A DNA stretch of 64,000 nucleotides from Chitinophaga rhizophila. GTDB taxonomy: Bacteria > Bacteroidota > Bacteroidia > Chitinophagales > Chitinophagaceae. Of this stretch, positions 18,397-27,719 are shown piece after piece. Positions within the stretch are counted from its first letter, which is position 1. Each line of letters begins with the position of its first letter. The position numbers and the translations under genes were made by a program. The stretch lies in the NCBI RefSeq assembly GCF_019492185.1, contig NZ_JAICCF010000002.1:124001-188000 (forward strand), read 5' to 3'. Below the pieces are notes generated by a model, which had not been told where the DNA came from, made no database searches, and worked only from the letters and a program-made list of their open reading frames with translations.

Positions 18397-19065
18397 CTAA
18401 GCAATCACAGCTTTAGCCTGCTGCCAGAACTCTTGCCGGTCGTCGTAACCATTCAGTCCGCCATTGATTTTAATTGTCAGCCACTGAAACTTATTATAGA
18501 CCTTACCCCTGTAAGTTGTAGACCATGCATCCGGCTCATCAGCCACCTGGTTCAGACCCTTATATACTGTCCAGAACCAACAGGCAGAGGCTACCGCATA
18601 TTGTGGCGTTGTCAGCAGATCCGGTGCATCCAGAAAGGTCTTTCTATCCCCTGTCAATGCCTTGCTGCAATCACTATAAGTCTTCCTGCCAGTAAGCTGA
18701 ATAAGCCCACGACCGCGAAACCGCCATCCATCTCCGGAGCTTTCATCACCATTACCCATCCTGTTTCCATAGACGCGGTTAGCAATCCTGTCAGGCTTAC
18801 CCGCATAAGCCTGGGCAACTGCCATATCAGGAAAATATTTCGGAAAGACTTTCAGTAGTCTGTCCGCCCTGTAATTCAGATTCTCTGTCACCACACTGAA
18901 TTGTCCGCTTTCATGGGCCAGGTGAGCCAGGAATGCGCTGCTTCTGGCAGGAGTGTTGATCTGGTACACAGGCATTTCCTGATTCAGGTATGGCAGGTAT
19001 TGCTGAATGTTTGTCGTGGTGGCGCCAGGCATAATTGCCTTTAACTGTTCGCTGGTAATATTCAT
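18397..19065 (-). CDS. Glycoside hydrolase family 19 (chitinase/lysozyme-like)
   Basis: A 222-residue GH19 catalytic domain that cleaves beta-1,4 links in chitin or peptidoglycan. The first catalytic Glu is in 'LAHESGQFS', and the diagnostic 'RFRGRGLIQLTGRKTY' is intact, as are 'YAVASACWFW' and 'IKINGG'. No signal peptide is visible and the length is close to the bare domain, as in phage endolysin-type GH19 proteins. The exported unknown protein lies 44 bp upstream on the same strand. Peptidoglycan is the more likely substrate given the endolysin-like build, but this is inference. Confidence 0.9.
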   Translation of the reverse strand: MNITSEQLKAIMPGATTTNIQQYLPYLNQEMPVYQINTPARSSAFLAHLAHESGQFSVVTENLNYRADRLLKVFPKYFPDMAVAQAYAGKPDRIANRVYGNRMGNGDESSGDGWRFRGRGLIQLTGRKTYSDCSKALTGDRKTFLDAPDLLTTPQYAVASACWFWTVYKGLNQVADEPDAWSTTYRGKVYNKFQWLTIKINGGLNGYDDRQEFWQQAKAVIA

Positions 19066-19109
19066 GAGGAGTGTGAGATTAACCTTACAAAGGTAGGTGA
19101 ATCATTTTA

Positions 19110-20798
19110 CTATAACTGGACCCACACAATATAAGCCTTATGATCCCGGCCCTTGCGTTCTACCATCACAGTAGCATACTGCATATCATCATCCCTGAAA
19201 GCACTAACTCCCAGCTCACTGAACCGGGCTTCACGCTGATTTGCCGGCTCACCGAATAGATACTGCCTGCGCACTTCTTCACCATCAAAAACAGCCAGCA
19301 TAGTATTCGTTTCATTCATCGCATATACATCTTTTATCTTCCTGTAATCGTGCTCCTGATTTGCAACATTAGCAGCACGATCATTATAAATAACTACCCC
19401 CTTCGCGGGTAGGTACTCATACGAATAAAATCCAGCAATGTCGCCATAATGATAAGGTTTGCGATCACGTAGGCTTACATCCATATAAGGACGGCGATAC
19501 TGATAGTACATCCCGATCTTTGTATTGACGTGCTGCGACTTCGCGATTGCATAACTGCTTACTTCTCTCCCATCAGCATCCAGCCTAACGATGCCGATCT
19601 GTCCCAACCTCGTACGGTAACCTTTCTGCAACGAGGTGATAGCTGTCAGGGAATCAATAGCTGTCAACGGCCCGGAAGTTTTATCATCAACATATATCTC
19701 CTCAAATAACAGACTTACACCATTGTCATCATTGATGTAAAAATCCTGTATGAGGCCCCTATAAGCATTACGATACCTGAGGCGGTGTTTTACATATGCA
19801 TCCAGCTGCGGATGATCTACAAAATATTGCCTGCGCAACTGTAATGAAACAGGATCGAAAACGGTCATCTGCAAAGCATAATCATAAGCAAAAATATGCT
19901 GACGCATAATTGCTTTCTCCCTGACACTATTACCATGCACACTGGTCAACAGGTACATTTGTCCTGTATGCTGGTTATATTTCATAGCAGCTGCTGCATC
20001 CCAGTAATCCTCCGTACTATCCAGCAAAGCATGCTGGAAACTATCATGCTGTTCCTGCCGCAAGGCAGATAGCATAACAGCAGCTCCTTTCCTCACAAAA
20101 GAACCCTCTTTGTACAGGTGAGAAGCCAACGTCACAAACCTGCCACCTTCCACGTACATATCAAGAAATTCTACCCGGCTGAACGGAGCGCCTGTTGCTG
20201 TATAAGTAGCCCTGCTAATAATCTGGTGTGCCGGCGTATAGTGCGTCACCCTGATCAGTTCATCCCCGGCCACCTTCTTGTCCTTGTACACCGCCACGGC
20301 ATAAAATGCTGATGCAGGATCCTTCCGTACATAGTACCTGGGTATAACATTCCTGGCAGGTAATAATACAACTGCCGGTATCTTTCTGCTCTCTACCAGG
20401 TCTTCACTTAACAGACCGCCCGTATGTCCATCGAAGATAAACCTATACAAATTCACCTCCCGCCGTACCGTCATTTCCAGAAATACAACAGCCTGCCCGT
20501 TCATTTCAAACACGCCTTTCAGATTCGCTTCCGACAGGTCCCTGTTCTTCCATGAACGCACATCGTTATTTACAACTGGTGCTGCATTTCTTAAACTATC
20601 ATACACGGTCACACTAATGCCCTTTCTATAAGTGAACTGGAAATACAATGTATTCCTGTTACTCATCAGCAACAAACGGCTCGAACTATACTCCGAATCC
20701 GTAAAAGCTTTACTACGAGCTACCTCCGGGACCTGTGCAATGGTTACAAATGGCAACAACAGTGTGGAAATTATGGTTAACAACACAGTCATTTGCAT
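19110..20798 (-). CDS. Exported protein of unknown function, 562 residues
   Basis: A signal peptide ends near 'VTIAQ', followed by about 540 residues of mixed beta-strand sequence with no family I recognise. Repeating patterns of a strand followed by 'F..D...G', such as 'RFIFDGHTGGLLSEDLVE' and 'AVFDGEEVRRQYLFGEP', could indicate a propeller-like fold, but this is weak. It is followed after 44 bp by the GH19 gene on the same strand, so the two may be coexpressed. Confidence 0.75.
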   Translation of the reverse strand: MQMTVLLTIISTLLLPFVTIAQVPEVARSKAFTDSEYSSSRLLLMSNRNTLYFQFTYRKGISVTVYDSLRNAAPVVNNDVRSWKNRDLSEANLKGVFEMNGQAVVFLEMTVRREVNLYRFIFDGHTGGLLSEDLVESRKIPAVVLLPARNVIPRYYVRKDPASAFYAVAVYKDKKVAGDELIRVTHYTPAHQIISRATYTATGAPFSRVEFLDMYVEGGRFVTLASHLYKEGSFVRKGAAVMLSALRQEQHDSFQHALLDSTEDYWDAAAAMKYNQHTGQMYLLTSVHGNSVREKAIMRQHIFAYDYALQMTVFDPVSLQLRRQYFVDHPQLDAYVKHRLRYRNAYRGLIQDFYINDDNGVSLLFEEIYVDDKTSGPLTAIDSLTAITSLQKGYRTRLGQIGIVRLDADGREVSSYAIAKSQHVNTKIGMYYQYRRPYMDVSLRDRKPYHYGDIAGFYSYEYLPAKGVVIYNDRAANVANQEHDYRKIKDVYAMNETNTMLAVFDGEEVRRQYLFGEPANQREARFSELGVSAFRDDDMQYATVMVERKGRDHKAYIVWVQL

Positions 20799-21014
20799 AG
20801 GTAAGAATTTAGCAAAAGTTACGATTTTCTGAGCGAAAAAACAAGGAAAAATCAGGGGTAAAAATTTTGTTAACTGAACAATCTAACAGTCTCCTTTCTA
20901 TTGATAATAAATACTTTATACCTGTATATATTACTCTCCCTCCCAACATATTTCAAGTACAGCCTCGAGCTGCCTTTTAACACCAATTTCCAGGTCAAAA
21001 CCCGATTGTAACGA

Positions 21015-21056
21015 GGAGTTTGGTAGACAGATTGGATCGGAGTTTGGTGGATAGAT
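21015..21056 (+). repeat. 18-bp direct repeat upstream of the DUF892 gene
   Basis: GGAGTTTGGTAGACAGAT (21015) and GGAGTTTGGTGGATAGAT (21039) differ at two positions and have a 24-bp period. They end 34 bp before the start codon of the DUF892 gene, so they may be binding sites or lie in the leader. No clear TAnnTTTG box was found close by. Confidence 0.5.
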
Positions 21057-21090
21057 ATCAGACTAACGAACAACTTAAAAACGTCAGGTT

Positions 21091-21615
21091 ATGCAAATAC
21101 AATCCAACACGTTTACTAATACAAAACTGGAGCAATTCTTCAGTACTATGTTGCAGGAAATTTACTGGTCAGAACAACACCTGGTAAATGTCCTCTCCAC
21201 TATGACCGGCGCTGCTACCAACACTGAACTGATTCAAGCCTTTGATCAGCACAGACAGCAAACCGAAGAACATGTAAAGATTGTGGAACAGGTATTCGAC
21301 CTGCTGGGTATACCCGCCGAAGGCGAACCAAGTATGGGCTTACAAGGCCTGTTTGACGAAGGATGGCAGGTAATCGACGAAACTGATGAAGGTTCTGCGC
21401 AACGGGATGTCGCACTGATCATCGCTGCTCAAAAAGTAGAGCACTATGAAATAGCCTGCTACGGTAGCCTGGTGACGCTCGCCAGCACACTAGGTGAAAC
21501 TGAAGTGGCAGATCTGCTCAGAACAGTTCTGACTGAAGAAAAAGAAACTGATGCACTGCTTACAATTATAGCAGAAAGTAAAATTAATGCCCAGGCAAGT
21601 GAGGAACCGGCATAA
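21091..21615 (+). CDS. DUF892 (YciF/YciE-like) ferritin-fold protein
   Basis: A 174-residue four-helix protein of the DUF892 family, which has a ferritin-like di-iron fold and is often induced by stress. Family features are 'MLQEIYWSEQHLVNVL', 'HRQQTEEHVKIVEQVFDLLG', 'AAQKVEHYEIACYGSL' and 'LTEEKETDALL', which carry the Glu and His residues expected to bind metal. It is a single gene with a direct repeat upstream. The physiological role is not established for the family. Confidence 0.92.
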   Translation: MQIQSNTFTNTKLEQFFSTMLQEIYWSEQHLVNVLSTMTGAATNTELIQAFDQHRQQTEEHVKIVEQVFDLLGIPAEGEPSMGLQGLFDEGWQVIDETDEGSAQRDVALIIAAQKVEHYEIACYGSLVTLASTLGETEVADLLRTVLTEEKETDALLTIIAESKINAQASEEPA

Positions 21616-21684
21616 GTGTAAATGGGTAGTTACAGGCAATGATCACCATATGTGTCATTGCCTGTAATCATTTATAACAACTAC

Positions 21685-22149
21685 TTAAAGCCCTGTCTTT
21701 CCATACTTCCCCATCAACACACCTTCGGCAACTATATGCCCTTCCATAGCAGACCTCAACGCTGCCTTATCAGCTCCCCCCTCCAGTTCCAACATCGTAT
21801 CAAGTGCATACACATTAATAAAATACCGGTGCTGCCCTGACGGCGGACAAGGGCCATAATACCCCGTATTTCCACCTCCATTCTTACCACAGATTCCCGG
21901 TACACTGTCACCACCAATCATAGCGCTGGCAGGTGGAATATTCCATACCAACCAATGATCAAATGTACCATTCGGTGCATCCGGATCTTCCATGATGATA
22001 ACGAGCGATCTTGTTCCGGAGGGGATCTGATCAATCTGCAAAGGTGGATTCACCTCTTCGCCTTCACAGGTGTACTTTGCGGGGATCATTCCTTCATGGT
22101 TAAAGGCACTACTCGTGACCTTCAGTGTTATTTTAGTATTATTTTCCAT
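21685..22149 (-). CDS. YbhB/YbcL-family PEBP-like protein
   Basis: A 154-residue phosphatidylethanolamine-binding-protein fold. Conserved elements are 'IPAKYTCEGEEVNPPL', 'LVIIMEDPDAP' (ligand-pocket DPDxP), 'DHWLVWNIPP' and 'GYYGPCPPSGQHRYFINVYALD' with the GxxGPxPP and HRY motifs. It has no signal peptide, so it is cytosolic. Its bacterial role is unknown. Confidence 0.93.
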   Translation of the reverse strand: MENNTKITLKVTSSAFNHEGMIPAKYTCEGEEVNPPLQIDQIPSGTRSLVIIMEDPDAPNGTFDHWLVWNIPPASAMIGGDSVPGICGKNGGGNTGYYGPCPPSGQHRYFINVYALDTMLELEGGADKAALRSAMEGHIVAEGVLMGKYGKTGL

Positions 22150-22255
22150 ATACCATTAAGTTAAAAAATCAAGCCAGAACGACAATATGTCTATATACTC
22201 CAAAGGGGGGTCAACCTGCTACAGGTATTTCATGATAGTGGGGAGGTTGTAGAGA

Positions 22256-22717
22256 CTATTCATCAGTGATCTCTGCGAGTTCGTCAATAAAACTACGCTG
22301 CCGCTCAAGTATCTTTTCACGTGCTTCCGCTAAGGTAAACCATCCGCCCCGGTCTATCTCCGGAAAAGACTTCATCTTACCTGACCGCGGCGGCCACTCC
22401 ATCTCAAAAAGATTACTTATCATCGCTGCCGGATCCATGTCCCCCTCTACTGCCCAGCAACGAACAACCTTATGCCCCTTCTGACGGATAGTGGTCAATG
22501 GTATAAAATCGCCTGCAGGGCGATAACCGGTCTCCTCTTCAAACTCCCTGATAGCCGCATGCAGCGGCTCCTCCCCTTCCTCGTATTCCCCCTTGGGTAC
22601 CGACCAGCTGCCAAGATCTTTCTTCGCCCAGAATGGTCCGCCGGGATGCCCCAGAAAGACCTCCAGCTCACCGCCTCTACGCCGGTACAACAATATGCCT
22701 GCACTTTGCTTCGCCAT
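22256..22717 (-). CDS. Nudix hydrolase
   Basis: A 153-residue Nudix protein. The Nudix box is complete, from 'GEYEEGEEPLHAAI' into 'REFEEETGY', matching Gx5Ex7REUxEExGU. The N-terminal 'SAGILLYRR' and 'VFLGHPGGPFWAKKDLGSWSVPKG' are typical of the group that is close to bis-nucleosyl-tetraphosphatases and NUDIX proteins with a W-S-V-P-K-G loop. It hydrolyses a nucleoside diphosphate linked to another group; the substrate cannot be told. Confidence 0.93.
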   Translation of the reverse strand: MAKQSAGILLYRRRGGELEVFLGHPGGPFWAKKDLGSWSVPKGEYEEGEEPLHAAIREFEEETGYRPAGDFIPLTTIRQKGHKVVRCWAVEGDMDPAAMISNLFEMEWPPRSGKMKSFPEIDRGGWFTLAEAREKILERQRSFIDELAEITDE

Positions 22718-22938
22718 ATACGCTTACTATATCAATTCCGGTTCCAGCCGATCGGCTTCGGCCATCATAAAATAAATTCAAACAACGCCTCTCTGCCCAT
22801 AACATCAACATAACCGCTCCAGCCAACTGCATATCTTACTCATAACTAAGCTTGTAACAAAACGCCCCGCAGAAAGTATAAATTTTTCCTGCGATGGCAA
22901 CGACATCGGATGAAAAATAGCGCTACCTTAGAAGTCTA

Positions 22939-24291
22939 ATGATCGTAGCAGCCCTTCTGAGTTTGGTAGTTAGTTATACCGCCGGACCAACACTAGCCCC
23001 AAACATCAACACGCCCCTCTTCAGCCTGACGGATACATTGTCAGCATCTTCCAGAGAACATGTACTGGTTGCGGACAAGAACGGCCGGCTGGTAATCGAT
23101 AATAAAAAGAATACTTATCGCCCCGGAGACATCCTCCTGCTAAAAGGTACTTTCAAGTCTGTGCTGATCAGCAATCTGAGTGGTACCGCTCAAAAACCTA
23201 TTATCATCCGTAACTACAGAAGTACTACAGTGAAAATCGGAGAACCCGGCTGGAATGGCGGCAGCTGGTCTGTTGCCTGCGAATTGAGTAACTGCCACTA
23301 CATCCGCATCGGTAGTATGTCTGACAGAAATCAGTTTGTTATCAACGGTTCTGTGCAGGCGGCAAGAGAAGCTTACAGGGCACTGCAACTCGGAAATAAA
23401 ACAGACAATGTTGAAGTCTGTTTCCTGACCATCCAAAATGGTGGTAATGGTATCGTTGCCAAGACAGATCCTGTGAAGGGAGACCCTTCAACTGCCTATC
23501 CCAAAACATATATCCGCAATCTTTCCATACATGACCTGACCATCACCGATACGAAGAATGAAGCGATGTATATCGGTCACACTGCCACCTACTGGGATCA
23601 TACTGTTAATCAGCCGTATTACGGTTCACCCTCAAAGTTTGCAACTGGACACGACTACGTACAACCCATCAAATGGCAGGGTGTAAAGATTTATAACAAT
23701 CTTATCAAAAACAGTGGACTGGATGGTATTCAGACTGCCGCGATAGACGGACTGGAAATTTACAATAACGAGATAGTTAACTGGGGTACGCAACACAACG
23801 CCGCACACAATGGCGGCATCCTCATTGGCGGACGTACGACAAATACCAATACACACGATAACTACGTTCATGACGGCTGGGGGGAATTTTGCCAGTTCTA
23901 TGGCTCCGGAGAGAACAATGCCACCCATATCATCAGTAATAACCTGTTTATCAATAATCAGAGTGATGGGATCAGCATGCGGGGCACTGATAATGCAATT
24001 GTCAGAATTACCAATAATACTGTTGCCGGCACAAAGGGTAATAGCCTGCGCATCAATGGCTATACCGGTATGAAAGGCAAACAGATCGTCAATGCTAATA
24101 TCTTCATCTCTCCAAATGGAGGCAGGAATATCGGGAACCGGAACTATGTCTACGTAGAAGTAGGAGGAGACGCAACAGAGGGAAGCGGAGATAATGAGAA
24201 TAAGAAGTTTGCAGATGCAACGGCTGCCGGGGTGAATACCCGGGAATATTACCGGCCGGCACAGGGTAAAGCCGGCTATAGACGAAATTAG
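22939..24291 (+). CDS. Exported right-handed parallel beta-helix protein
   Basis: A 450-residue protein with an N-terminal signal sequence and then repeated short strands rich in Asn and Gly. Turns such as 'IYNNLIKNSGLDGIQ', 'IYNNEIVNWG', 'THDNYVHDGWGEF' and 'ISNNLFINNQSDGISM' are the rungs of a right-handed beta-helix, as in polysaccharide lyases and GH28-like enzymes. Catalytic residues cannot be assigned without alignment. A hairpin terminator follows at 24362. It probably acts on a polysaccharide in the periplasm or outside the cell. Confidence 0.85.
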   Translation: MIVAALLSLVVSYTAGPTLAPNINTPLFSLTDTLSASSREHVLVADKNGRLVIDNKKNTYRPGDILLLKGTFKSVLISNLSGTAQKPIIIRNYRSTTVKIGEPGWNGGSWSVACELSNCHYIRIGSMSDRNQFVINGSVQAAREAYRALQLGNKTDNVEVCFLTIQNGGNGIVAKTDPVKGDPSTAYPKTYIRNLSIHDLTITDTKNEAMYIGHTATYWDHTVNQPYYGSPSKFATGHDYVQPIKWQGVKIYNNLIKNSGLDGIQTAAIDGLEIYNNEIVNWGTQHNAAHNGGILIGGRTTNTNTHDNYVHDGWGEFCQFYGSGENNATHIISNNLFINNQSDGISMRGTDNAIVRITNNTVAGTKGNSLRINGYTGMKGKQIVNANIFISPNGGRNIGNRNYVYVEVGGDATEGSGDNENKKFADATAAGVNTREYYRPAQGKAGYRRN

Positions 24292-24361
24292 TCAGTAGTA
24301 TGGATCCTGCCTTAAACGGACAGTATTACTTCCAAATTAAGCGCAAAACTGAATATAAAAG

Positions 24362-24398
24362 AAGAGGGCGTATCAGCTAGCTGGCACGCCCTTTTCTT
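24362..24398 (+). terminator. Rho-independent terminator after the beta-helix gene
   Basis: GGGCGT and ACGCCC with flanking AG-rich and CTTTTCTT sequence form a stem around a 14-base loop that itself contains AGCTAGCT. Confidence 0.65.
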
Positions 24399-24712
24399 AT
24401 TGTTACCCGAAACTCATATCTGCGATTTCTAATTTATAACTGTATAAACAATAATCAACATAAGTACTCCTTACTAACTGATTTCCTTCACATACCGACA
24501 AATACTCATCTAAAAAATATTTCCTTTCTAAAAAAAAGAACATATATCTTTGTTCCGCATTTTTTTGTATACGAGGATTTTGACCCTAATCTATTGACAA
24601 ACCAAAATTTCTAAGAACCAGCGAACGAGAGCGCTTTCTTCTATTATTTGGAACCTACAGACTGTCACGACGGACTGTTGCACTATGACACCCAAAACAG
24701 GAATAGTTCCTT
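24399..24712 (+). promoter_or_regulatory. Promoter and long AT-rich leader before the GH109-like gene
   Basis: No gene is visible. A -7 box TATCTTTG lies at 24545-24552, so transcription would start near 24559 and leave a leader of about 155 nt before the ATG at 24713. The -33 box is poor. No riboswitch class is recognisable. Confidence 0.4.
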
Positions 24713-25900
24713 ATGCATAATACAAGCAGAAGGCATTTTTTAAAGAATGCCGCCATTTTATCCCCTGTACTTACCTTTCTGCCTTCTTATATGACGGCAG
24801 GGACAGGTTCCCGCTTACGCACCGGTTTTATTGGTCTTGGCCCCTGGGGACAAGCATATCTCGCTCAGGCACTTCAGCACAGAGATATCGATGTAAGGGC
24901 CATTTGCGACACTGATCCGGCCGCTATCCGCTCCGGACTCCGTCTGTTCAATGATGCCGGATACAGCCGCCCGGATGTTTTTGAAGAAAGCTATACCGCA
25001 CTATTATCCCGGAAGGATATTGATGCTGTAATCATTGCCGCTCCATGGCAACTGCACTACGAAATTGCCAAAGCTGCCATGCTTGCTGGTAAACACGTAG
25101 CATGCGGAGCTATAATGGGCAGCACGATACAAGAGCATCAGGACATAGTACGTATCAGCAGACAAACCGGCCGCCAGTATTTTATGCTGGATGAGCATAG
25201 TTACCGGACTGACCTGCTGACGGCCACACATATGGCTGCAACAGGCGTATTTGGTACACTGGAATCTGTACATGCAGGCGCACGTCACGATAACCTTTCA
25301 ACAGCGGGCGGCCAGGTAGCCAATTCTTACCCTGTTTACCCGGCATTAGCTGCCGCCAGAATACTGGGAGTAAACAGTACTAATCCTTACGTTTCTCTGG
25401 AAGTAGTTAAGGAAAAACAGAATTATGTGATCAATAGCCCGTTTGCCAAAAACGGCCGTAACACTTTGTTCTTTAAGACAGGAGAGATCAGTACTATCCG
25501 CCTGACCACAAAAAAAGGGCAGACTTTATCCCTTCAGATGGAATCGTCATTGGAACAGCCTATTTCAACAGGTTTCCGCATCAATGGAACAAATGGAGCC
25601 TGGGTAGACCTGTTCAACAGTATTTACCTCAAAGACCAGCATTCTGCCTCGCAGACATGGGCGGCAGGTAAACCTTATCTTCAGCAATACACACAGCAGG
25701 CAGACCTTCCACGTTACAGAAAACCTGCGGCAAACAATGGATATGCAATTGCTCTACAGGAATTTGTTAGCGTAGTTGCCCAGCCGGCCAACCAGGAACT
25801 GCCTGTATACGCAGCCGCTGCAAACAGTATGATCGGACCTATGGCCCAGCTGTCTTCTCAAAAAAACGGCGCTGTCATTCACTTCCCTGATTTAACATGA
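24713..25900 (+). CDS. Tat-exported Gfo/Idh/MocA family protein, GH109-like
   Basis: A 395-residue protein with a twin-arginine signal 'SRRHFLK' near the start and a hydrophobic core after it. The Rossmann motif is 'GFIGLGPWGQAY'. The context after the nucleotide domain ('FMLDEHSYRTDLLTATHMA' and 'GVFGTLESVHAGARHD') resembles GH109 glycosidases, which are Tat-exported NAD-dependent members of this fold. The usual EKP/EVP motif after 'AGKHVAC' is replaced by Gly-Ala-Ile, so the catalytic mechanism may differ or activity may be lost. It is 44 bp upstream of the collar gene and may share its transcript. Confidence 0.85.
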   Translation: MHNTSRRHFLKNAAILSPVLTFLPSYMTAGTGSRLRTGFIGLGPWGQAYLAQALQHRDIDVRAICDTDPAAIRSGLRLFNDAGYSRPDVFEESYTALLSRKDIDAVIIAAPWQLHYEIAKAAMLAGKHVACGAIMGSTIQEHQDIVRISRQTGRQYFMLDEHSYRTDLLTATHMAATGVFGTLESVHAGARHDNLSTAGGQVANSYPVYPALAAARILGVNSTNPYVSLEVVKEKQNYVINSPFAKNGRNTLFFKTGEISTIRLTTKKGQTLSLQMESSLEQPISTGFRINGTNGAWVDLFNSIYLKDQHSASQTWAAGKPYLQQYTQQADLPRYRKPAANNGYAIALQEFVSVVAQPANQELPVYAAAANSMIGPMAQLSSQKNGAVIHFPDLT

Positions 25901-25944
25901 CCCACCTTTTTTAATTAGTAAACAAACCAATAAACACTATCAAC

Positions 25945-26535
25945 ATGTATGAACCTTTTATCGCAGCCATCGTGCTGTTTGCGGGTAATTTTGGGCCAAG
26001 AGGCTGGTATTTATGTATGGGACAGATCATGTCCATCTCTCAGAACACTGCTCTTTTTTCACTCTTAGGAACTAGCTTCGGTGGTAATGGTCAAACCACT
26101 TTTGCATTACCGGATCTCAGAGGACGCGCTCCTATCGGAACAGGTCAGGGTCCCGGATTACCTCCTATAAATCTTGGCCAGATCGGTGGTGCACCTACCC
26201 ATACGCTGATCATTACTGAGATGCCAGCACACAACCACGTGGCTATGCCTAACCTGACAGCAACACCGTCAGCTTCTACTGCTCCTGGTACAAGCAATAC
26301 TCCTGCTGTAACTATGGTACCTGCTGTACTTCCTTCTATCGGAGGTGGTCCTGCAGCGCAGCAAATCAAAGGTTATGCAGCACAAGATAATACTACCACC
26401 CTGGCTCCGGGCGCTGTTACTGGTTCCGTTACCATCGGTATTGCAGGTGGCAGCCAGCCACACAATATTATGCAGCCTTACCTCGGCATGAACTATATCA
26501 TCGCTGTAGAAGGCGTTTACCCTAGCCGTAACTAA
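25945..26535 (+). CDS. Phage tail collar domain protein (MdpB-like)
   Basis: A 196-residue protein of the microcystin-dependent-protein/tail-collar family. The N-terminal 'LFAGNFGPRGWYLCMGQIMSI' and 'NTALFSLLGTSFGGNGQTTFALPDLRGR' are diagnostic. 'GGAPTHTLIITEMPAHNHV' follows, and the end has 'GGSQPHNIMQPYLGMNYIIAV', all typical. No signal peptide is visible. In phages the domain trimerises at the base of a fibre; free-standing bacterial copies have unknown roles. There is no other phage gene nearby. It is 9 bp before a periplasmic-binding-fold protein and leads an apparent operon with a giant T9SS adhesin. Confidence 0.92.
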   Translation: MYEPFIAAIVLFAGNFGPRGWYLCMGQIMSISQNTALFSLLGTSFGGNGQTTFALPDLRGRAPIGTGQGPGLPPINLGQIGGAPTHTLIITEMPAHNHVAMPNLTATPSASTAPGTSNTPAVTMVPAVLPSIGGGPAAQQIKGYAAQDNTTTLAPGAVTGSVTIGIAGGSQPHNIMQPYLGMNYIIAVEGVYPSRN

Positions 26536-26544
26536 CCTTATAAT

Positions 26545-27708
26545 ATGCCATCGACACTTTCTATTGGGTTCCTTACTCCCTATTCCGGTGTATATCCCTA
26601 TTATTCTGCTCATCTTGTTACAGGATGGCTGATTGGTATGGGCCTTGACCCCGCGCGACAGAAAACAGTGAAGTTTACATCTGAGTACACCCATATGGGA
26701 AGTGCTGACGCATCTGTTAAGGCCGCACGCAAACTGCTTTTTTTTGACAATGTGGATATTCTCTCCGGTTTGATCAGTTATAAGGTCTCACCGGAGATCA
26801 TCCCTGTGTTAGAAAATACCAGGCGTCCCGGGTTCTTCTTTGACATGGGCGAGTATGTACCGCACTTTCCTTACCTCAGTCCAGAGGTATTCTATGCCTC
26901 CCATCAGCTATGGCAATCACAATTTGCATTAGGCAAATGGGCAAAAGGCAAATTTGGAGATGGCGGGTATGTTATTGCCCCGGCGTACGAAGCAGGATAT
27001 CACCTGCATAGCGCCTTCAGGGAAGGAGTAGCAGCTGCAGGTGGCACAGCGGTTAAACTGGCTGTATTACCCCATGTATCCGAAAACCCTAAAATGTTTG
27101 ATCTGACTGACTTTTTCGCATCCCTGGAAAAGGACACGCCAGCGTATGTACACGCCATTTTCGCAGGCAACATGGGAACGCTCTTTTTACAGCAATGGAT
27201 CCAGAGCGGCTATCACAAAAAGATTCCCTTGCTGATCAATGAAACCATGGCTTATGACGATATACTGGAAGATGTGAAACACATCGATATGGAACTCTAT
27301 ACCTCCATGATGTGGATGCGCGAAGATCAGGGCAAAGCTAATCAGCAGTTTGTTAAGAAGTTTGAGAGTGTCGCTCAGCAGCCTGCCAACATCTTTGCTC
27401 TCATGGGATATGAAGCAGGATTAATGTGGCGCGAACTGTTGCCCCATGCGCTAAAAAAGGATTGGGATATGGTAAAACAAAAACTTAGGACAGGCGTTGT
27501 CGATGGCCCGAGAGGACCAAAAAACTTCTACCCCGCTTCAGGATTTGCCCTGCCATCAGCTAACATTTTGAAAATCAGTACAACGGGTAATAAAATAAAC
27601 AAACTTATTCTTGACCAGGGAACAGGTATGCGTTACGACGCGAAGGAATTTGAAACGATTCACAACGAATCGTTGTCAGGTTGGCAAAATCCCTTTCTCT
27701 GTATTTAA
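26545..27708 (+). CDS. Type 1 periplasmic-binding-fold protein without signal peptide
   Basis: A 387-residue protein resembling branched-chain amino acid ABC-transporter binding proteins (Leu/Ile/Val family). It starts directly with 'STLSIGFLTPYSGVYPYYSAHLVTGWLIGMG', the usual mature N-terminal strand. 'KLLFFDNVDILSGLISYKVSPEIIPVLENTRRP' and 'YVHAIFAGNMGTLFLQQWIQSG' fit the two-lobe fold. No signal peptide is seen, so it is either cytoplasmic or exported by another route. No ABC permease is in the block. It starts 9 bp after the collar gene and ends 11 bp before the adhesin gene. Confidence 0.8.
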   Translation: MPSTLSIGFLTPYSGVYPYYSAHLVTGWLIGMGLDPARQKTVKFTSEYTHMGSADASVKAARKLLFFDNVDILSGLISYKVSPEIIPVLENTRRPGFFFDMGEYVPHFPYLSPEVFYASHQLWQSQFALGKWAKGKFGDGGYVIAPAYEAGYHLHSAFREGVAAAGGTAVKLAVLPHVSENPKMFDLTDFFASLEKDTPAYVHAIFAGNMGTLFLQQWIQSGYHKKIPLLINETMAYDDILEDVKHIDMELYTSMMWMREDQGKANQQFVKKFESVAQQPANIFALMGYEAGLMWRELLPHALKKDWDMVKQKLRTGVVDGPRGPKNFYPASGFALPSANILKISTTGNKINKLILDQGTGMRYDAKEFETIHNESLSGWQNPFLCI

Positions 27709-27719
27709 CAGCCTCAATT

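Noticed and set aside
25945-26535. Prophage remnant suggested by the tail-collar protein
   Set aside because: No other phage gene occurs nearby; free-standing collar-type proteins are common in bacteria and the operon context is T9SS-related.
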